Below are positions 1 to 10,091 of a DNA stretch of 64,000 nt, piece after piece. Under the pieces are notes generated by a model. It was not told where the DNA came from and searched no databases. It worked only from the letters and a program-made list of their open reading frames with translations. The stretch comes from Roseovarius sp. (GTDB taxonomy: Bacteria > Pseudomonadota > Alphaproteobacteria > Rhodobacterales > Rhodobacteraceae): contig JAOSKR010000003.1 of assembly GCA_027493545.1 (NCBI GenBank), positions 243,360 to 307,359 of the forward strand. Direction: 5' to 3'. Position 1 is the stretch's first letter, and each line of letters opens with the position of its first letter. The translations under genes and the position numbers were made by a program.

Positions 1-2358
1 AGGGTGTCCGGCGGCATCCTGGATCCAGAACGCAGCGGTGGCGAACCCGTCCTTGGAGGTGTAGGTGCGCGCGTCGACCACGTTCGCGCCCGCGAGGGCC
101 AGCGCCCCGGCAAGACGCGAGAACAGGCCCGGATGATCGGAGAGCGCGAAACAGGCGCGGGTGGCGTCGCGATCCTCGTCCACCGCCAGATCAACGCCGA
201 TCTCGTCGGCGCCAAGATTGCGCAGGAGACGGGCAAAGACCACGTGTGCGGTGACGTGGAGCCCCTGCCAGTAGGGATCGTAATGGCGGGCGAGTTCGGT
301 GCGGACGTCGCGCGCGTCCCAGTCCGAGAGCGCCTCGCGCAGGTTGCGCTTGGCCTCCGATCCGCGCTGTTCGCGGTTGAGGTCCTCGAGCCCGCCCTCC
401 ATCGCCCGGCGGGTCTGGCGGTAGAGTGCCCGCAGCAGCGATGCCTTCCAGTTGTTCCACGTCGTCGGCCCGACGCCACGGATGTCGCAGACGGTGAGCA
501 CGCACAGCAGGTCGAGTCGCTCGCGCGTCTGCACCGCCTTGGCGAAATCGCGCACCGTGCGCGGATCGGCGATGTCGCGCTTTTGCGCCATGTCCGACAT
601 CAGCAGGTGATAGCGCACCAGCCATTCCACGGTGTCGATCTCGCGCGGCTTGAGCCCCAGCCGGGTCGCCACCTTGCGGGCGATCCTCGCGCCGATGATC
701 GAATGGTCCTCGTCGCGCCCCTTGCCGATATCGTGCAGCAGCAGCGCCACGTACAGCACCCGGCGGTTCACCCCCGCTTCGAGGATCGCCGAGGCGATGG
801 GCAGTTCCTCGGCCAGTTTGCCGCGCTCGATCTTGTCGAGCTGGCCGACGCACTGGATGATGTGTTCGTCCACCGTGTAGCTGTGGTACATGTTGTACTG
901 CATCAGCGCGCGGATCGGCTCGAATTCGGGGATGAATGCCGAGAGCACGCCAAGCTCGTTCATCCGTCTCAGCGCGCGCTCGGGGTTGCCGTGCTTCACC
1001 AGCAGGTCGAGAAAGAGCCTTTGCGCCCTGGGGTCGTTGCGCAGGCCGTCGTCGATCAGTTGGATATTGGCGGTCACCAAACGCATCGCGTCGGGATGGA
1101 TCAAGAGCCCGGTGCGCAGCCCCTCCTCGAAGAGCCGCAAGAGGTTCAGCCGGTCGGCGAGGAATTTGTCCGGGTCGATGATGGCAAGGCGGCCATGCAC
1201 CTCGGTGTAGTTGGCCCTGAGCCGGCGCTTGCGCTTGAACAGTCGCTGCAGCAGCGGCTCGGACTTCATGTGCGCCGCCTCGAGCTTGGTCAGGAAGATG
1301 CGGGTGAGTTCGCCCACCGCGGTGGCGTGGCGGAAATAGTGCTGCATGAACTGCTCGACCGCGCGGCGACCGGCGGTGTCGGCGTAACCCATGCGGCGCG
1401 CGACCTCGACCTGCAGGTCGAAGGTCAGCTGTTCGCTGGCGCGGCCGGTGACGAGATGCAGGTGACAGCGCACCGCCCAGAGGAAATTGTGCGCGTCCGC
1501 GAAGGTGGCGAATTCCTCTTCGGTAAAGAGCCCCGCCGCCACGAGTTCGGCCGCGTCGTCGACGTGGTGGACGTATTTCGCCACCCAGAAGAGGCATTGC
1601 AGGTCGCGCAGGCCGCCCTTGCCTTCCTTCACGTTCGGCTCGACCATGTAGCGTACGCCCTGCTTGCGATGGCGCACACCGCGCTCGGCGAGCTTGGCTT
1701 CGATGAAGTCGCGCTCGCTGCCCTCGAAAAGCTCGGACCTCATCCGCGCGCGCAGGGTTTCGGCAAGGCCGCGGTCGCCGTACAGAAAGCGGTTTTCCAT
1801 GAGCGCGGTGCGGATGGTGAAATCCTCGGCCCCGAGGCGCAGGCAATCCTCGACGGTGCGGGTGGCATGGCCGACCGCAATCCGCAGATCCCACAGGATG
1901 TAGAGCGTGGTTTCGATCACGCTCTCGGCCCAGGGGGTGATCTTCCACGGCGTGAGAAAGAGCAGGTCGACATCCGAAAAGGGCGCCATCTCGCCGCGCC
2001 CGTAACCGCCCACCGCCAGAACCGCAAGGCGCTCGGCGTCAGTGGGGGCGGAGAGCGGGTGCAGCCGTCGTGCGGCAACATCGAGCGCGCAGGCGACGCC
2101 CTGATCGGCAAGCCAGCAATAGGACCGGATCGCCGGGCCGGCAGCAAAGGGGTCGGCCGCGAACGCCTCGGCGATGGCGGCGCGGCCCGCCTTGAGTGCC
2201 GGGGCGAGGATCCCGACGATGCGCCTGCGGGCCTCGGCGGGTGCGGTGCCGGCGGCATCCTCGAGCGCGGTGTCGATCGCGCTTGCGATGGCGGCGGAAT
2301 CGAAGAGTTCCTCCGCCGGGCGGATCAGCCCTGCCGGAGGGGGGCTGTCATCCTTCAT
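1..2358 (-). CDS. glnD: Bifunctional PII uridylyltransferase / uridylyl-removing enzyme GlnD (C-terminus cut off by window edge)
   Basis: GlnD uridylylates and deuridylylates PII proteins in response to glutamine, so it is the nitrogen sensor of the cell. The reading frame is open for 786 codons from the ATG at 2358 to the left edge. The nucleotidyltransferase motif GGYGRGEMAPFSDVDLLF lies near residue 116 with its two catalytic Asp residues. The HD phosphohydrolase motif LLLHDIGKGRDEDHS lies near residue 535. The last visible residues belong to the start of the first ACT domain. The family is about 930 aa long, so roughly 150 residues including the second ACT domain lie outside the window. 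The gene starts 22 bases after the upstream lipoprotein gene ends on the same strand and may be cotranscribed with it. Confidence 0.95.
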   Translation of the reverse strand, partial: MKDDSPPPAGLIRPAEELFDSAAIASAIDTALEDAAGTAPAEARRRIVGILAPALKAGRAAIAEAFAADPFAAGPAIRSYCWLADQGVACALDVAARRLHPLSAPTDAERLAVLAVGGYGRGEMAPFSDVDLLFLTPWKITPWAESVIETTLYILWDLRIAVGHATRTVEDCLRLGAEDFTIRTALMENRFLYGDRGLAETLRARMRSELFEGSERDFIEAKLAERGVRHRKQGVRYMVEPNVKEGKGGLRDLQCLFWVAKYVHHVDDAAELVAAGLFTEEEFATFADAHNFLWAVRCHLHLVTGRASEQLTFDLQVEVARRMGYADTAGRRAVEQFMQHYFRHATAVGELTRIFLTKLEAAHMKSEPLLQRLFKRKRRLRANYTEVHGRLAIIDPDKFLADRLNLLRLFEEGLRTGLLIHPDAMRLVTANIQLIDDGLRNDPRAQRLFLDLLVKHGNPERALRRMNELGVLSAFIPEFEPIRALMQYNMYHSYTVDEHIIQCVGQLDKIERGKLAEELPIASAILEAGVNRRVLYVALLLHDIGKGRDEDHSIIGARIARKVATRLGLKPREIDTVEWLVRYHLLMSDMAQKRDIADPRTVRDFAKAVQTRERLDLLCVLTVCDIRGVGPTTWNNWKASLLRALYRQTRRAMEGGLEDLNREQRGSEAKRNLREALSDWDARDVRTELARHYDPYWQGLHVTAHVVFARLLRNLGADEIGVDLAVDEDRDATRACFALSDHPGLFSRLAGALALAGANVVDARTYTSKDGFATAAFWIQDAAGHP

Positions 2359-2380
2359 TCGCGGGCCGGGCCGGGCGGGG

Positions 2381-3567
2381 TCAGAACCCCGCCCCCTCGA
2401 AACCGCGCGGCGCCGGTCCGATCACGACGACCTTGCGGTTCTCGATCGTCGCCACCGCGAGACTGCGCTCGTTGGTGCCATCGGGCAGCAGGCGGAAGAC
2501 GCCGTTGACGCCCTGAAAACCGGCCGGCTGGATCAGGCTCGTCCGGCTCAGCGCGTCGCGGGCGCCGGTGCTGGCCAGCGCGCCCACGGCGGCGATGCCA
2601 TCATAGGCGAGGCCGGCCAGCGCGTGCGGGGGCGCTGCCATAGGCGGCCTCGAACCGCGCCTGGAACTGGGCGCTGCGCTGCGGGTCGGGCAGGGCGAAC
2701 CAGCCCCCCTGGACGCCCGGCAGCTCCAGCGTCTGCGGTGGCGTGTCCCAGCGCGCCAGCCCGATATACTGCGTCTTGTCCTGCCCCAGCCCGGCCTCGG
2801 GCAGAAGCTGGGTGAAAAGCGGCAGCGCGCCGGCCGTGTTGGCGGTGAAGAAGATGGCGTTGGCCTGGTTTTCCTCGGCTGCCTGCCTGATCCGCGGCAC
2901 CGCGTCGATCACGCCCTTTTGCGAGAACTCGTAGCTGACGCTACCGGCTGGAAAGGCGGCGTTGCGGGTGATCGCCTCCTGGATCGCCTGCTGCCCGAGG
3001 CGCTCGGCCCCGGTTCCGGCATAGACGGTCAGGATGCGGTCGCGGCCCCTGGGCGGCGGCGAAGCTCACCAGCCGGTTGGCGGTGCTGCGAAAGGTCTGG
3101 CCCAGCACGAAGAGGTTGCCGCCGGCGATGGTCGGGTTGTTGGAAAAGGCGAGCACGTTCACCCCGCGCCCGGCGGCGGCCTGGGCGACGGCGGTGGCCG
3201 ATTGCGCATGCAGCGGGCCGATGATGATGCCGGCGCCGTCGCTCACCGCCCTGAGCGCCGCCTCGCGCGCCTTGGCGGCGTTGCCGGCGGTGCCGTAGAC
3301 GCGCAGGTCGATCTGCACGCCGGCAAGGTCCGAGACCGCCAGCCGCGCGGCGTTTTCCAGGTCACGCGCCAGCTTTTCCTCGTTGGCGTCGGCCGAGCCG
3401 TGCGGCACGAGAAGGGCCACGGGCACCGGAGCGGAGGGGGAGATCGAGGGCCCCGACCCGATCAGCGGGCCGCCCTGGCAGGCCGCGAGAACGAGCGCGA
3501 GGATGAGCGCGAACAGGGCGGCGAACGGCTTGCGGAGCCTTTGAAAAACGGCGAACATGAACGGCAT
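2381..3567 (-). CDS. LpoA-like penicillin-binding-protein activator lipoprotein (two apparent frameshifts)
   Basis: This is a periplasmic lipoprotein with a Leu/Ile/Val-binding-like fold, of the type annotated as penicillin-binding protein activator in Rhodobacterales. The N-terminus has a hydrophobic signal and the lipobox LAAC with the acylated Cys at residue 30. The protein is readable only in three frames. An extra base lies in the C4 run at 3046-3049 and another in the G5 run at 2628-2632. Correcting both gives about 394 residues of continuous similarity, ending at 2381. It diverges from rsmI, which is the usual neighbourhood in this order. I treat it as one gene damaged by consensus indels. 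The exact biochemical role is inferred from the family. Confidence 0.8.
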
Positions 3568-3637
3568 GCGCTCCTTGTCTTGTGGCGGGACGGGGCGCCC
3601 TCGCGGGTTTCGTGCCCGATAATAGACGTCACGCGGG

Positions 3638-4519
3638 ATGGGTCCAGTGGTGAATCGGGACGAAACGGCACTGGCGCCGGGGCTCTATCTGATCGCCACC
3701 CCGATCGGCGCGGCGCGCGACATCACCCTGCGCGCGCTCGATATCCTGGGCGCGGCGGATGTGCTGGCGGCCGAGGACACCCGCAGCCTGCGGCGGTTGA
3801 TGGAGATCCACGGCATCGCGCTCGGCGGACGGCCGCTGGTCAGCCATCACGATCACAGCCCGGCGGCGGCGCGGCGGCGGATCATGGATGCGCTCGAGGC
3901 GGGCAAGTCGGTGGCCTATGCCGCCGAGGCGGGAACGCCGATGGTCTCCGACCCGGGGTTTGATCTCGCGCGCGCGGCGGTGGCGGAGGGGCATGCGCTG
4001 GTCTCGGCGCCCGGCCCCTCGGCGGCGATCACGGCGCTGACGCTGTCGGGGCTGCCGGCCGAGCGGTTCCTTTTCGCCGGCTTCCTGCCCGCAACCGCGG
4101 GCAAGCGGAAAACCGCGCTGACCGAGCTGGCGGCGGTCCCCGCGACGCTGATTTTCTACGAATCACCCAGGCGGGTGACGGCAATGCTGCAACAGGCGGC
4201 CGAAATCCTCGGCGGCGACCGGCCGGCGGCGCTCTGCCGCGAGATGACCAAGAAATTCGAGGAAGTGCTGCGCGGCAGCCTGCGGGAACTGGCCGAGACG
4301 GCGGCGGCGCGGACGTTCAGGGGCGAGATCGTCGTCCTGGTCGGGGCGGCGGATGGGGATTCGGGAAACGTTAGGGAAATTGATCTAGACCGGGAATTGA
4401 CGACGGCGCTTCGCATGCGGTCGGTACGCGATGCCGCCGATGAGGTCTCGACGCGGCTGGGGCTGAAGCGGCGGGATGTGTACCAACGCGCGCTGGCGCT
4501 TGCGAAAGATATGGAATGA
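3638..4519 (+). CDS. rsmI: 16S rRNA (cytidine1402-2'-O)-methyltransferase RsmI
   Basis: RsmI methylates the ribose of C1402 in the 16S rRNA decoding centre using S-adenosylmethionine. The 293-aa protein begins with the family signature GLYLIATPIGAARDITLRAL and contains AEDTR and AEAGTPMVSDPG, the conserved SAM-binding elements of the tetrapyrrole methylase fold. The ESPRRV motif occurs in the C-terminal half. Length is normal for the family. The stop overlaps the start of the next gene (ATGA at 4516), so the two are translationally coupled. The start at 3638 leaves a short non-conserved N-terminal tail; a GTG nine bases downstream is an alternative. Confidence 0.95.
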   Translation: MGPVVNRDETALAPGLYLIATPIGAARDITLRALDILGAADVLAAEDTRSLRRLMEIHGIALGGRPLVSHHDHSPAAARRRIMDALEAGKSVAYAAEAGTPMVSDPGFDLARAAVAEGHALVSAPGPSAAITALTLSGLPAERFLFAGFLPATAGKRKTALTELAAVPATLIFYESPRRVTAMLQQAAEILGGDRPAALCREMTKKFEEVLRGSLRELAETAAARTFRGEIVVLVGAADGDSGNVREIDLDRELTTALRMRSVRDAADEVSTRLGLKRRDVYQRALALAKDME

Positions 4520-4944
4520 CGAAACATTTCCGGCTTGATCACAACGCCATTCAGGCGGTGCGGCCCGAGGTTTCTCCGGTCCGGCGCCGTCGGGGGCGGC
4601 GCGCCTATCTTTCGGGATTGAGCGCCGAAAGGGCAGTGGCCGCCGAGTACGAGCGTCGCGGCGCCGATTTGATCGAGACGCGCTGGCGGGGTCAGGGTGG
4701 CGAAATCGACCTGATTTTCCTGGACCGGGGTGTTTATGTCTTCTGCGAGGTCAAGCAGGCCCGCAGCTTCGACGAGGCGGCGGAACGGCTGCGCCCGGCG
4801 CAGGCGCGTCGCATCCATGCCACCGCGTCGGAGTATCTCGGGCAGACCCCGACCGGCCAGCTCTCCGAGGTGCGGTTCGATCTGGCGCTTGTCGATGGCG
4901 TCGGGCGGATCGACATCCGCGAGGCGGAGTTCAGCCATTTCTGA
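4516..4944 (+). CDS. YraN family (UPF0102) putative nuclease-fold protein
   Basis: This is a 142-aa protein of the YraN/UPF0102 family, which has a restriction-endonuclease-like fold and no firmly established substrate. The core motifs are visible: GLSAERAVAAEYERRG, then RWRGQGGEIDLIF and YVFCEVKQA. The E-I-D and E-V-K residues match the D..ExK catalytic pattern of the PD-(D/E)XK superfamily. The start overlaps the rsmI stop by four bases, a gene pair conserved in alphaproteobacteria. The N-terminal 25 residues are basic and may not be conserved. Confidence 0.9.
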   Translation: MTKHFRLDHNAIQAVRPEVSPVRRRRGRRAYLSGLSAERAVAAEYERRGADLIETRWRGQGGEIDLIFLDRGVYVFCEVKQARSFDEAAERLRPAQARRIHATASEYLGQTPTGQLSEVRFDLALVDGVGRIDIREAEFSHF

Positions 4945-5007
4945 TTTGCACCCCGTGACGGGTTGGCGCATGTAGGGCGCAACCGCAATTGTCTCCGGGG
5001 GCAGCTC

Positions 5008-5942
5008 ATGAAGATCGCCTTTCAGATGGACCCGATCGGCGCGGTCGACATCACCGCCGACAGCACCTTCCGGCTGGCCGAGGAGGCGCAGGCGCGCGGG
5101 CATGAGCTCTATTACTACCTGCCCGAACACCTGAGCTACAACCAGGGCCGGATCGAGGCCCGCGCCTGCCCGCTCGAGGTGCGCCGCACCCACGGCGACC
5201 ATTTCCGCCTCGGCGACGAGGCGGTCCTCGACCTTTCGGGCATGGACGTAGTGTGGCTGCGCCAGACCCGCCGTTCGACATGTTCTACATCACCACCACG
5301 CATCTCCTGCAGCGACTGGTGCCGGGCACGCTGGTGGTGAACGATCCGTTCTGGGTGCGCAACTTTCCCGAAAAGCTGCTGGTGCTCGATTATCCGGACC
5401 TCACGCCGCCGACGGCTGTCGCCCGCGATCTCGACACCATCCGCGCCTTTCGCGACGAGCATGGCGATATCATCCTCAAGCCGCTTTACGGCGCTGGTGG
5501 GGCCGGCGTGTTCCACCTGCCGCAAAGCGACCGCAACCTCGCGGCACTGCACGAACTGTTCATCGGCCTCTCGCGCGAGCCGCTGATCGTGCAGAAATAC
5601 CTGCCCCAGATCGCGCAGGGCGACAAGCGCGTGATCCTGGTCGATGGCGAGCCCGCGGGTGCCATCAACCGCATCCCCGGGGAGGGCGAGACGCGCTCGA
5701 ACATGCATGTGGGCGGACGGCCGGAAAAGGCCGAACTGACCGCGCGCGACCGCGAGATCTGCGCCCGGATCGGCCCGCTGCTGCGCGAAAGGGGCCAGGT
5801 CTTCGTCGGCATCGACGTGATCGGCGACTATCTGACCGAGATCAACGTGACCTCGCCCACCGGCATTCAGGAGCTGGAACGTTTCGACGGGGTGAACGTG
5901 GCCGCAAGGATCTGGGAGGCGGTGGAGGCGCGGCGCGGGTGA
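5008..5942 (+). CDS. gshB: Glutathione synthetase GshB (apparent one-base deletion)
   Basis: GshB joins gamma-glutamylcysteine and glycine with ATP in the last step of glutathione synthesis. The chosen ATG at 5008 gives the canonical N-terminus [19 protein letters not shown]. The ATP-grasp part contains [14 protein letters not shown] and a late motif [20 protein letters not shown]. The frame breaks after VVWLRQ near 5265, where one G appears to be missing. Restoring it gives DPPFDM and a protein of about 311 aa, the normal length. The stop overlaps the GTG start of the following hydrolase gene. Transcription is probably continuous from rsmI and yraN. Confidence 0.9.
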
Positions 5943-6851
5943 GCCTGCGCCGGCGCCTTCTCAACGCCTGGCTGAGGCTGACGGAAAAGCGCGCCCTGGC
6001 GCACGCCGCCACGCCGCAGGAATTGCGCCGGCCGTTCGAGACCAAGGCGCGGCTGTTCTTCCGGGCGCCGCGGGGGACGGCCTTTGGCCGCGGCGATGTG
6101 GCCGGGGGTGCCGGTGCAATGGGTTGCGGCGCGCGGGGTGCGGCGCGAGGATGGCCCGCTCCTGCTCTATTTTCACGGCGGCGGCTATGTCTTCGGCTCG
6201 TCCGACACGCACCGGGCGATGCTGGGCCGGCTGTCGCAACTGGCGCAATTGCCGGCCTGCCTGCCCGACTACCGGCTGGCGCCCGAGCACCCCTTTCCGG
6301 CGGCGGTCGGGGACGCGCTGGCGGTCTGTGCCGCGCTGGCCGGCCGCCCCGGCGGCATCGTTCTGGGCGGCGACAGTGCCGGCGGCGGGCTGGCGCTGGC
6401 GGTGCTGGCCGAGGTTCTGCGGCGGGGCTTGGCCCCTCCGGCGGGGGTTTTCGCCTTCTCGCCGCTCACCGACATGACGTTTTCGGGCGACAGCCTGCGC
6501 GCCAATGAGCGCGCCGACCCGGTGCTGCCGGCGGCGCGGGCGCACGAGACGGCCGCGATGTACCTGCAGGGGGCGGCGGCCGACGATCCGCGCGCCTCGC
6601 CGCTTTTCGCCGATTTCACCGGCGCGCCGCCGGTCTGGCTGGCGGTGAGCGACACCGAAATCCTGCTCGACGACACCCGAAGGATGGCGGCGAATCTGCG
6701 CGATCAGGGCGTGGCGGTGACGGTGACGCAGGCAAGCGGTCTGCCGCATGTCTGGCCGTTCTTTCAGGGCTGGCTGCCCGAGGCGACGGCGACGCTGCGG
6801 CAACTCGGCGGCTGGATCAGTGCGTTGCCGCCGAGCTCAGGCGATAGCTGA
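5939..6851 (+). CDS. Alpha/beta hydrolase of the hormone-sensitive-lipase family (apparent one-base insertion)
   Basis: This is an esterase-like alpha/beta hydrolase. It has the HSL-family oxyanion motif HGGGYVFGS and the nucleophile elbow GDSAGGG. Candidate acid and histidine residues sit in the C-terminal blocks [10 protein letters not shown] and GLPHVWPFF. The GTG start at 5939 overlaps the gshB stop, so the genes are coupled. The first 45 codons lie in a different frame from the rest. An extra T in the T3 run at 6083-6085 would restore a single protein of about 303 aa. The natural substrate cannot be read from the sequence. Its 3' end lies 35 bases past the end of the oppositely oriented comM gene, so the two overlap tail to tail. 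Confidence 0.8.
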
Positions 6852-8331
6852 CCGCCTCGGCCACGTGCGGCTGGCGCACGCTCGCCGAGCCGTCGAGATC
6901 GGCGATGGTGCGCGCCACCCGCAGCACCCGGTGATAGCCGCGCGCGGTCAGGCCGAAGCGGTCGGCCACCCGGGTCAGCAGCGCGCGTCCCTCGGCGTCG
7001 GGGGTGGCGATCCCGGTCAGCGCCGCGCCTTCGGCATCGGCGTTGAGGTGCATGTCCGGCCGGTCGCGAAAGCGCGCCTCCTGTACCGCGCGGGCCGCCG
7101 CGACGCGGGCGGCGACGACCGCCGACCCCTCTCCCGAGGCGGGAAGGTCGAGATCGGTATAGGCCACCGGCGGCACCTCGAGGCGCAGATCGAAGCGGTC
7201 CATCAGCGGCCCCGAGATGCGGCCCATGTACTCGGAACCGCAGGCGGGCGCGCGGTTGCAGGCGCGGGCGGGGTCGGCAAGGTGCCCGCACCGGCAGGGG
7301 TTGGCGGCGGCAACCAGCAGAAACCGGCAGGGATAGGTCACATGGGCGTTGGCGCGGGCAACCACCACCTCGCCGGTCTCGACCGGCTGTCGCAGGGTTT
7401 CCAGCACCGCGCGGCTGAATTCGGGGAACTCGTCCATGAAGAGCACGCCGTTGTGGGCAAGGCTGATCTCGCCCGGAGCGGCGCGGCGGCCGCCGCCGAC
7501 GATGGCCGCCATCGAGGCGGTGTGATGGGGTGCGCGAAAGGGGCGGGTGCGGCTGATGCCGCCCTCGCGGATGAGCCCCGAAAGCGAGTGGATCATCGAG
7601 GTTTCCAGCGCCTCGCGCGGCGTGAGCGGCGGCAGGACACCGGGCAGGCGCGCGGCGAGCATGGATTTACCCGAACCCGGCGGGCCGACCATGATCAGGT
7701 GGTGCCGCCCGGCGGCGGCGATCTCGAGCGCGCGCTTGGCGCGTTCCTGCCCCCTGACGTCGGCGAGGTCGCGCGCGGCGGTGTCGTCGGTCACCTCGCC
7801 GGGCTCTGCCGGGGGCAGGGGCGACTGGCCGGTATAGTGGCGCACCACGTCGGCGAGGGACGCCGCGCCGATCACCTGCGCCGCGCCGACCCAGGCCGCC
7901 TCGGCGCCCGATCCCTTGGGGCACAGCAGCGTGCGCTGCGCCTCGGCCGCGCTCATCGCCGCGGGCAGCGCGCCGATCACCGGCAGGAGCGCGCCGTCGA
8001 GCGACAGCTCGCCCAGCGAGCAGGTGCCCTCGACCGCGTCGCCCGGAATGATCTCGAGTGCGGCGAGCAGCGCCAGCGCGATCGGCAGGTCGTAATGGCT
8101 GCCTTCCTTGGGCATGTCGGCGGGGGAAAGGTTGATGGTGATGCGCTTGGAGGGCAGCGCGATGGCCATCGCGCTCAGCGCATTGCGCACGCGCTCGCGC
8201 GCCTCGCTCACCGCCTTGTCGGGCAGACCCACAACCGAGATGCCGGGCAGCCCGGCGGTGATCGCGCACTGCACCTCGACCGGGCGGGCCTCGACGCCTT
8301 CGAACGCGACCGTGTAGGCGCGAGCGACCAT
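6817..8331 (-). CDS. comM: YifB family Mg-chelatase-like AAA+ ATPase (ComM-type)
   Basis: ComM/YifB proteins are hexameric helicase-like AAA+ ATPases that promote branch migration during natural transformation in some bacteria. The 504-aa protein has an N-terminal Lon-protease-like (ChlI) domain starting AYTVAFEGVEARPVEVQ. The Walker A motif GPPGSGKSMLAARLPG is near residue 220 and the Walker B block is NGVLFMDEFPEF. A zinc-type Cys cluster (NPCRCGHL.. with CNRAPACG) and a C-terminal Mg-chelatase domain follow. Length and motifs are intact. The ATG at 8331 is preceded by GGGAGG. It stands alone on this strand, convergent with the hydrolase gene. Confidence 0.93.
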   Translation of the reverse strand: MVARAYTVAFEGVEARPVEVQCAITAGLPGISVVGLPDKAVSEARERVRNALSAMAIALPSKRITINLSPADMPKEGSHYDLPIALALLAALEIIPGDAVEGTCSLGELSLDGALLPVIGALPAAMSAAEAQRTLLCPKGSGAEAAWVGAAQVIGAASLADVVRHYTGQSPLPPAEPGEVTDDTAARDLADVRGQERAKRALEIAAAGRHHLIMVGPPGSGKSMLAARLPGVLPPLTPREALETSMIHSLSGLIREGGISRTRPFRAPHHTASMAAIVGGGRRAAPGEISLAHNGVLFMDEFPEFSRAVLETLRQPVETGEVVVARANAHVTYPCRFLLVAAANPCRCGHLADPARACNRAPACGSEYMGRISGPLMDRFDLRLEVPPVAYTDLDLPASGEGSAVVAARVAAARAVQEARFRDRPDMHLNADAEGAALTGIATPDAEGRALLTRVADRFGLTARGYHRVLRVARTIADLDGSASVRQPHVAEAVSYRLSSAATH

Positions 8332-8647
8332 CGCCGCCTCCCCTGGCTGTCAATCATCGTTAACCGATAGCGCGGGGATGGTTGAGGAAGGGTTAACGCC
8401 GCCGTGTCAGAGCCGGCCGAACACGTCCGCGAGAATGGCACCGATACCGCGTCCGGGGCGCCTTTCACTTGCGGCATGACCGAATGCGCTATATCTGCAA
8501 AGGCATGACACGGGTTTTCGACATGGATGACCGCGCGCGCCTGCCCTGGCGTTTTTTCGGCGCGACACTGACGGTGCTGTCGCGCCCATGAGCGCGCGCA
8601 TATCCCTGTCACACTGAAATCTCATCTGACGAACCGGAGTTTTCCGC
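8332..8647. other. 316-base intergenic region upstream of leuC, with a possible 28-codon ORF
   Basis: This spacer separates the divergent comM and leuC genes and should hold both promoters. I see no riboswitch or strong terminator. A small ORF on the + strand runs from ATG 8505 to TGA 8591 (28 codons, starting MTRVFDMDDRARLPWRFFGA). It has only a weak purine stretch in front and no leucine-codon run typical of a leu attenuator peptide. I list it as a possibility only. Confidence 0.3.
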
Positions 8648-10051
8648 ATGTCCCCCAAGACGCTCTATGACAAGATATGGGAGGCCCATCTGGTGCACGA
8701 GGCCGAAGACGGCACCAGCCTGATCTATATCGACCGCCATCTCGTGCACGAGGTCACCAGCCCGCAGGCCTTCGAGGGGCTGCGCCTGGCCGGGCGCCCG
8801 CTGCGCGCGCCCGACAAGACCATCGCCGTGCCCGATCACAACGTGCCCACCACGCCCGACCGCGTGAACGGCATCGAGAACGAGGAAAGCCGTATCCAGG
8901 TCGAGGCGCTCGACCGCAACGCGCGCGACTTCGGCGTCCACTATTACCCCGTCAACGACATCCGCCAGGGCATCGTGCATATCGTCGGCCCCGAGCAGGG
9001 CTGGACGCTGCCGGGGATGACCGTGGTCTGCGGCGACAGCCACACCGCCACCCATGGCGCGTTTGGCGCGCTGGCGCATGGCATCGGCACCTCCGAGGTC
9101 GAGCACGTGCTGGCCACGCAGACGCTGATCCAGTCGAAGTCGAAGAACATGAAGGTCGAGATCACCGGCAAGCTCGGACCGGGGGTGACGGCCAAGGACA
9201 TCACCCTGTCGGTGATCGGCCGCACCGGCACCGCCGGCGGCACCGGCCACGTCATCGAGTATTGCGGCGAAGCGATCCGCGCCCTTTCGATGGAAGGGCG
9301 GATGACGGTTTGCAACATGGCGATCGAGGGCGGCGCGCGCGCCGGGCTGATCGCCCCGGACGAAAAGACGTTTCAATACGTCAAGGGCCGGCCCCACGCG
9401 CCCAAGGGCGCCCAGTGGGAGGCCGCGCTGGCGTGGTGGAAGACGCTTTATTCCGACGAGGACGCGCATTGGGACAAGGTCGTCACCATCCGGGCCGAGG
9501 ACATTGCCCCGGTGGTCACCTGGGGCACCTCGCCCGAGGATGTTCTGCCGATCACCGGCCGGGTGCCGGCGCCCGAGGAGTTCAAGGGCGGCAAGGTCGA
9601 GGCCGTGCGGCGCTCGCTCGACTACATGGGTCTCACCCCCGGCACGCCGCTTTCCGAGATCGAGATCGACACCGTCTTCATCGGCTCGTGCACCAACGGC
9701 CGGATCGAGGATCTGCGCGCCGTCGCCGCGATCCTGAAGGGCCGCAAGGTCAAGGAGGGGCTGCGCGCCATGATCGTGCCCGGCTCGGGGCTGGTGCGCG
9801 CCCGGGCCGAGGAAGAGGGGCTGGCCGAGATATTCCTTGAGGCGGGCTTTGAATGGCGCCTTGCGGGCTGTTCGATGTGCCTCGCCATGAACCCCGATCA
9901 GCTGAGCCCCGGCGAGCGCTGCGCCGCCACCTCGAACCGCAATTTCGAGGGCCGCCAGGGCCGCGGCGGGCGCACCCACCTGATGAGCCCGGCGATGGCC
10001 GCGGCGGCGGCGGTGACCGGCCGGCTGACGGATGTCAGGGATCTGATGTGA
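8648..10051 (+). CDS. leuC: 3-isopropylmalate dehydratase large subunit LeuC
   Basis: LeuC and LeuD form isopropylmalate isomerase of the leucine pathway. The 467-aa protein has the aconitase-family features [20 protein letters not shown] and the three [4Fe-4S] ligands, one in [12 protein letters not shown] and two in [11 protein letters not shown]. It ends with the expected [14 protein letters not shown] segment. The ATG at 8648 has CCGGAG in front. The leuD gene follows, but with an unrelated HdeD-like gene between them. Frame and length are normal. Confidence 0.97.
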   Translation: MSPKTLYDKIWEAHLVHEAEDGTSLIYIDRHLVHEVTSPQAFEGLRLAGRPLRAPDKTIAVPDHNVPTTPDRVNGIENEESRIQVEALDRNARDFGVHYYPVNDIRQGIVHIVGPEQGWTLPGMTVVCGDSHTATHGAFGALAHGIGTSEVEHVLATQTLIQSKSKNMKVEITGKLGPGVTAKDITLSVIGRTGTAGGTGHVIEYCGEAIRALSMEGRMTVCNMAIEGGARAGLIAPDEKTFQYVKGRPHAPKGAQWEAALAWWKTLYSDEDAHWDKVVTIRAEDIAPVVTWGTSPEDVLPITGRVPAPEEFKGGKVEAVRRSLDYMGLTPGTPLSEIEIDTVFIGSCTNGRIEDLRAVAAILKGRKVKEGLRAMIVPGSGLVRARAEEEGLAEIFLEAGFEWRLAGCSMCLAMNPDQLSPGERCAATSNRNFEGRQGRGGRTHLMSPAMAAAAAVTGRLTDVRDLM

Positions 10052-10091
10052 AACCTCTCCCGCGCGTGGCGTGGAGTGAAAGGACAATGAC

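Noticed and set aside
4-2508. 834-codon open frame on the + strand, opposite glnD
   Set aside because: It is a GC-driven shadow; the protein has no recognisable domain while the minus strand encodes a textbook GlnD.
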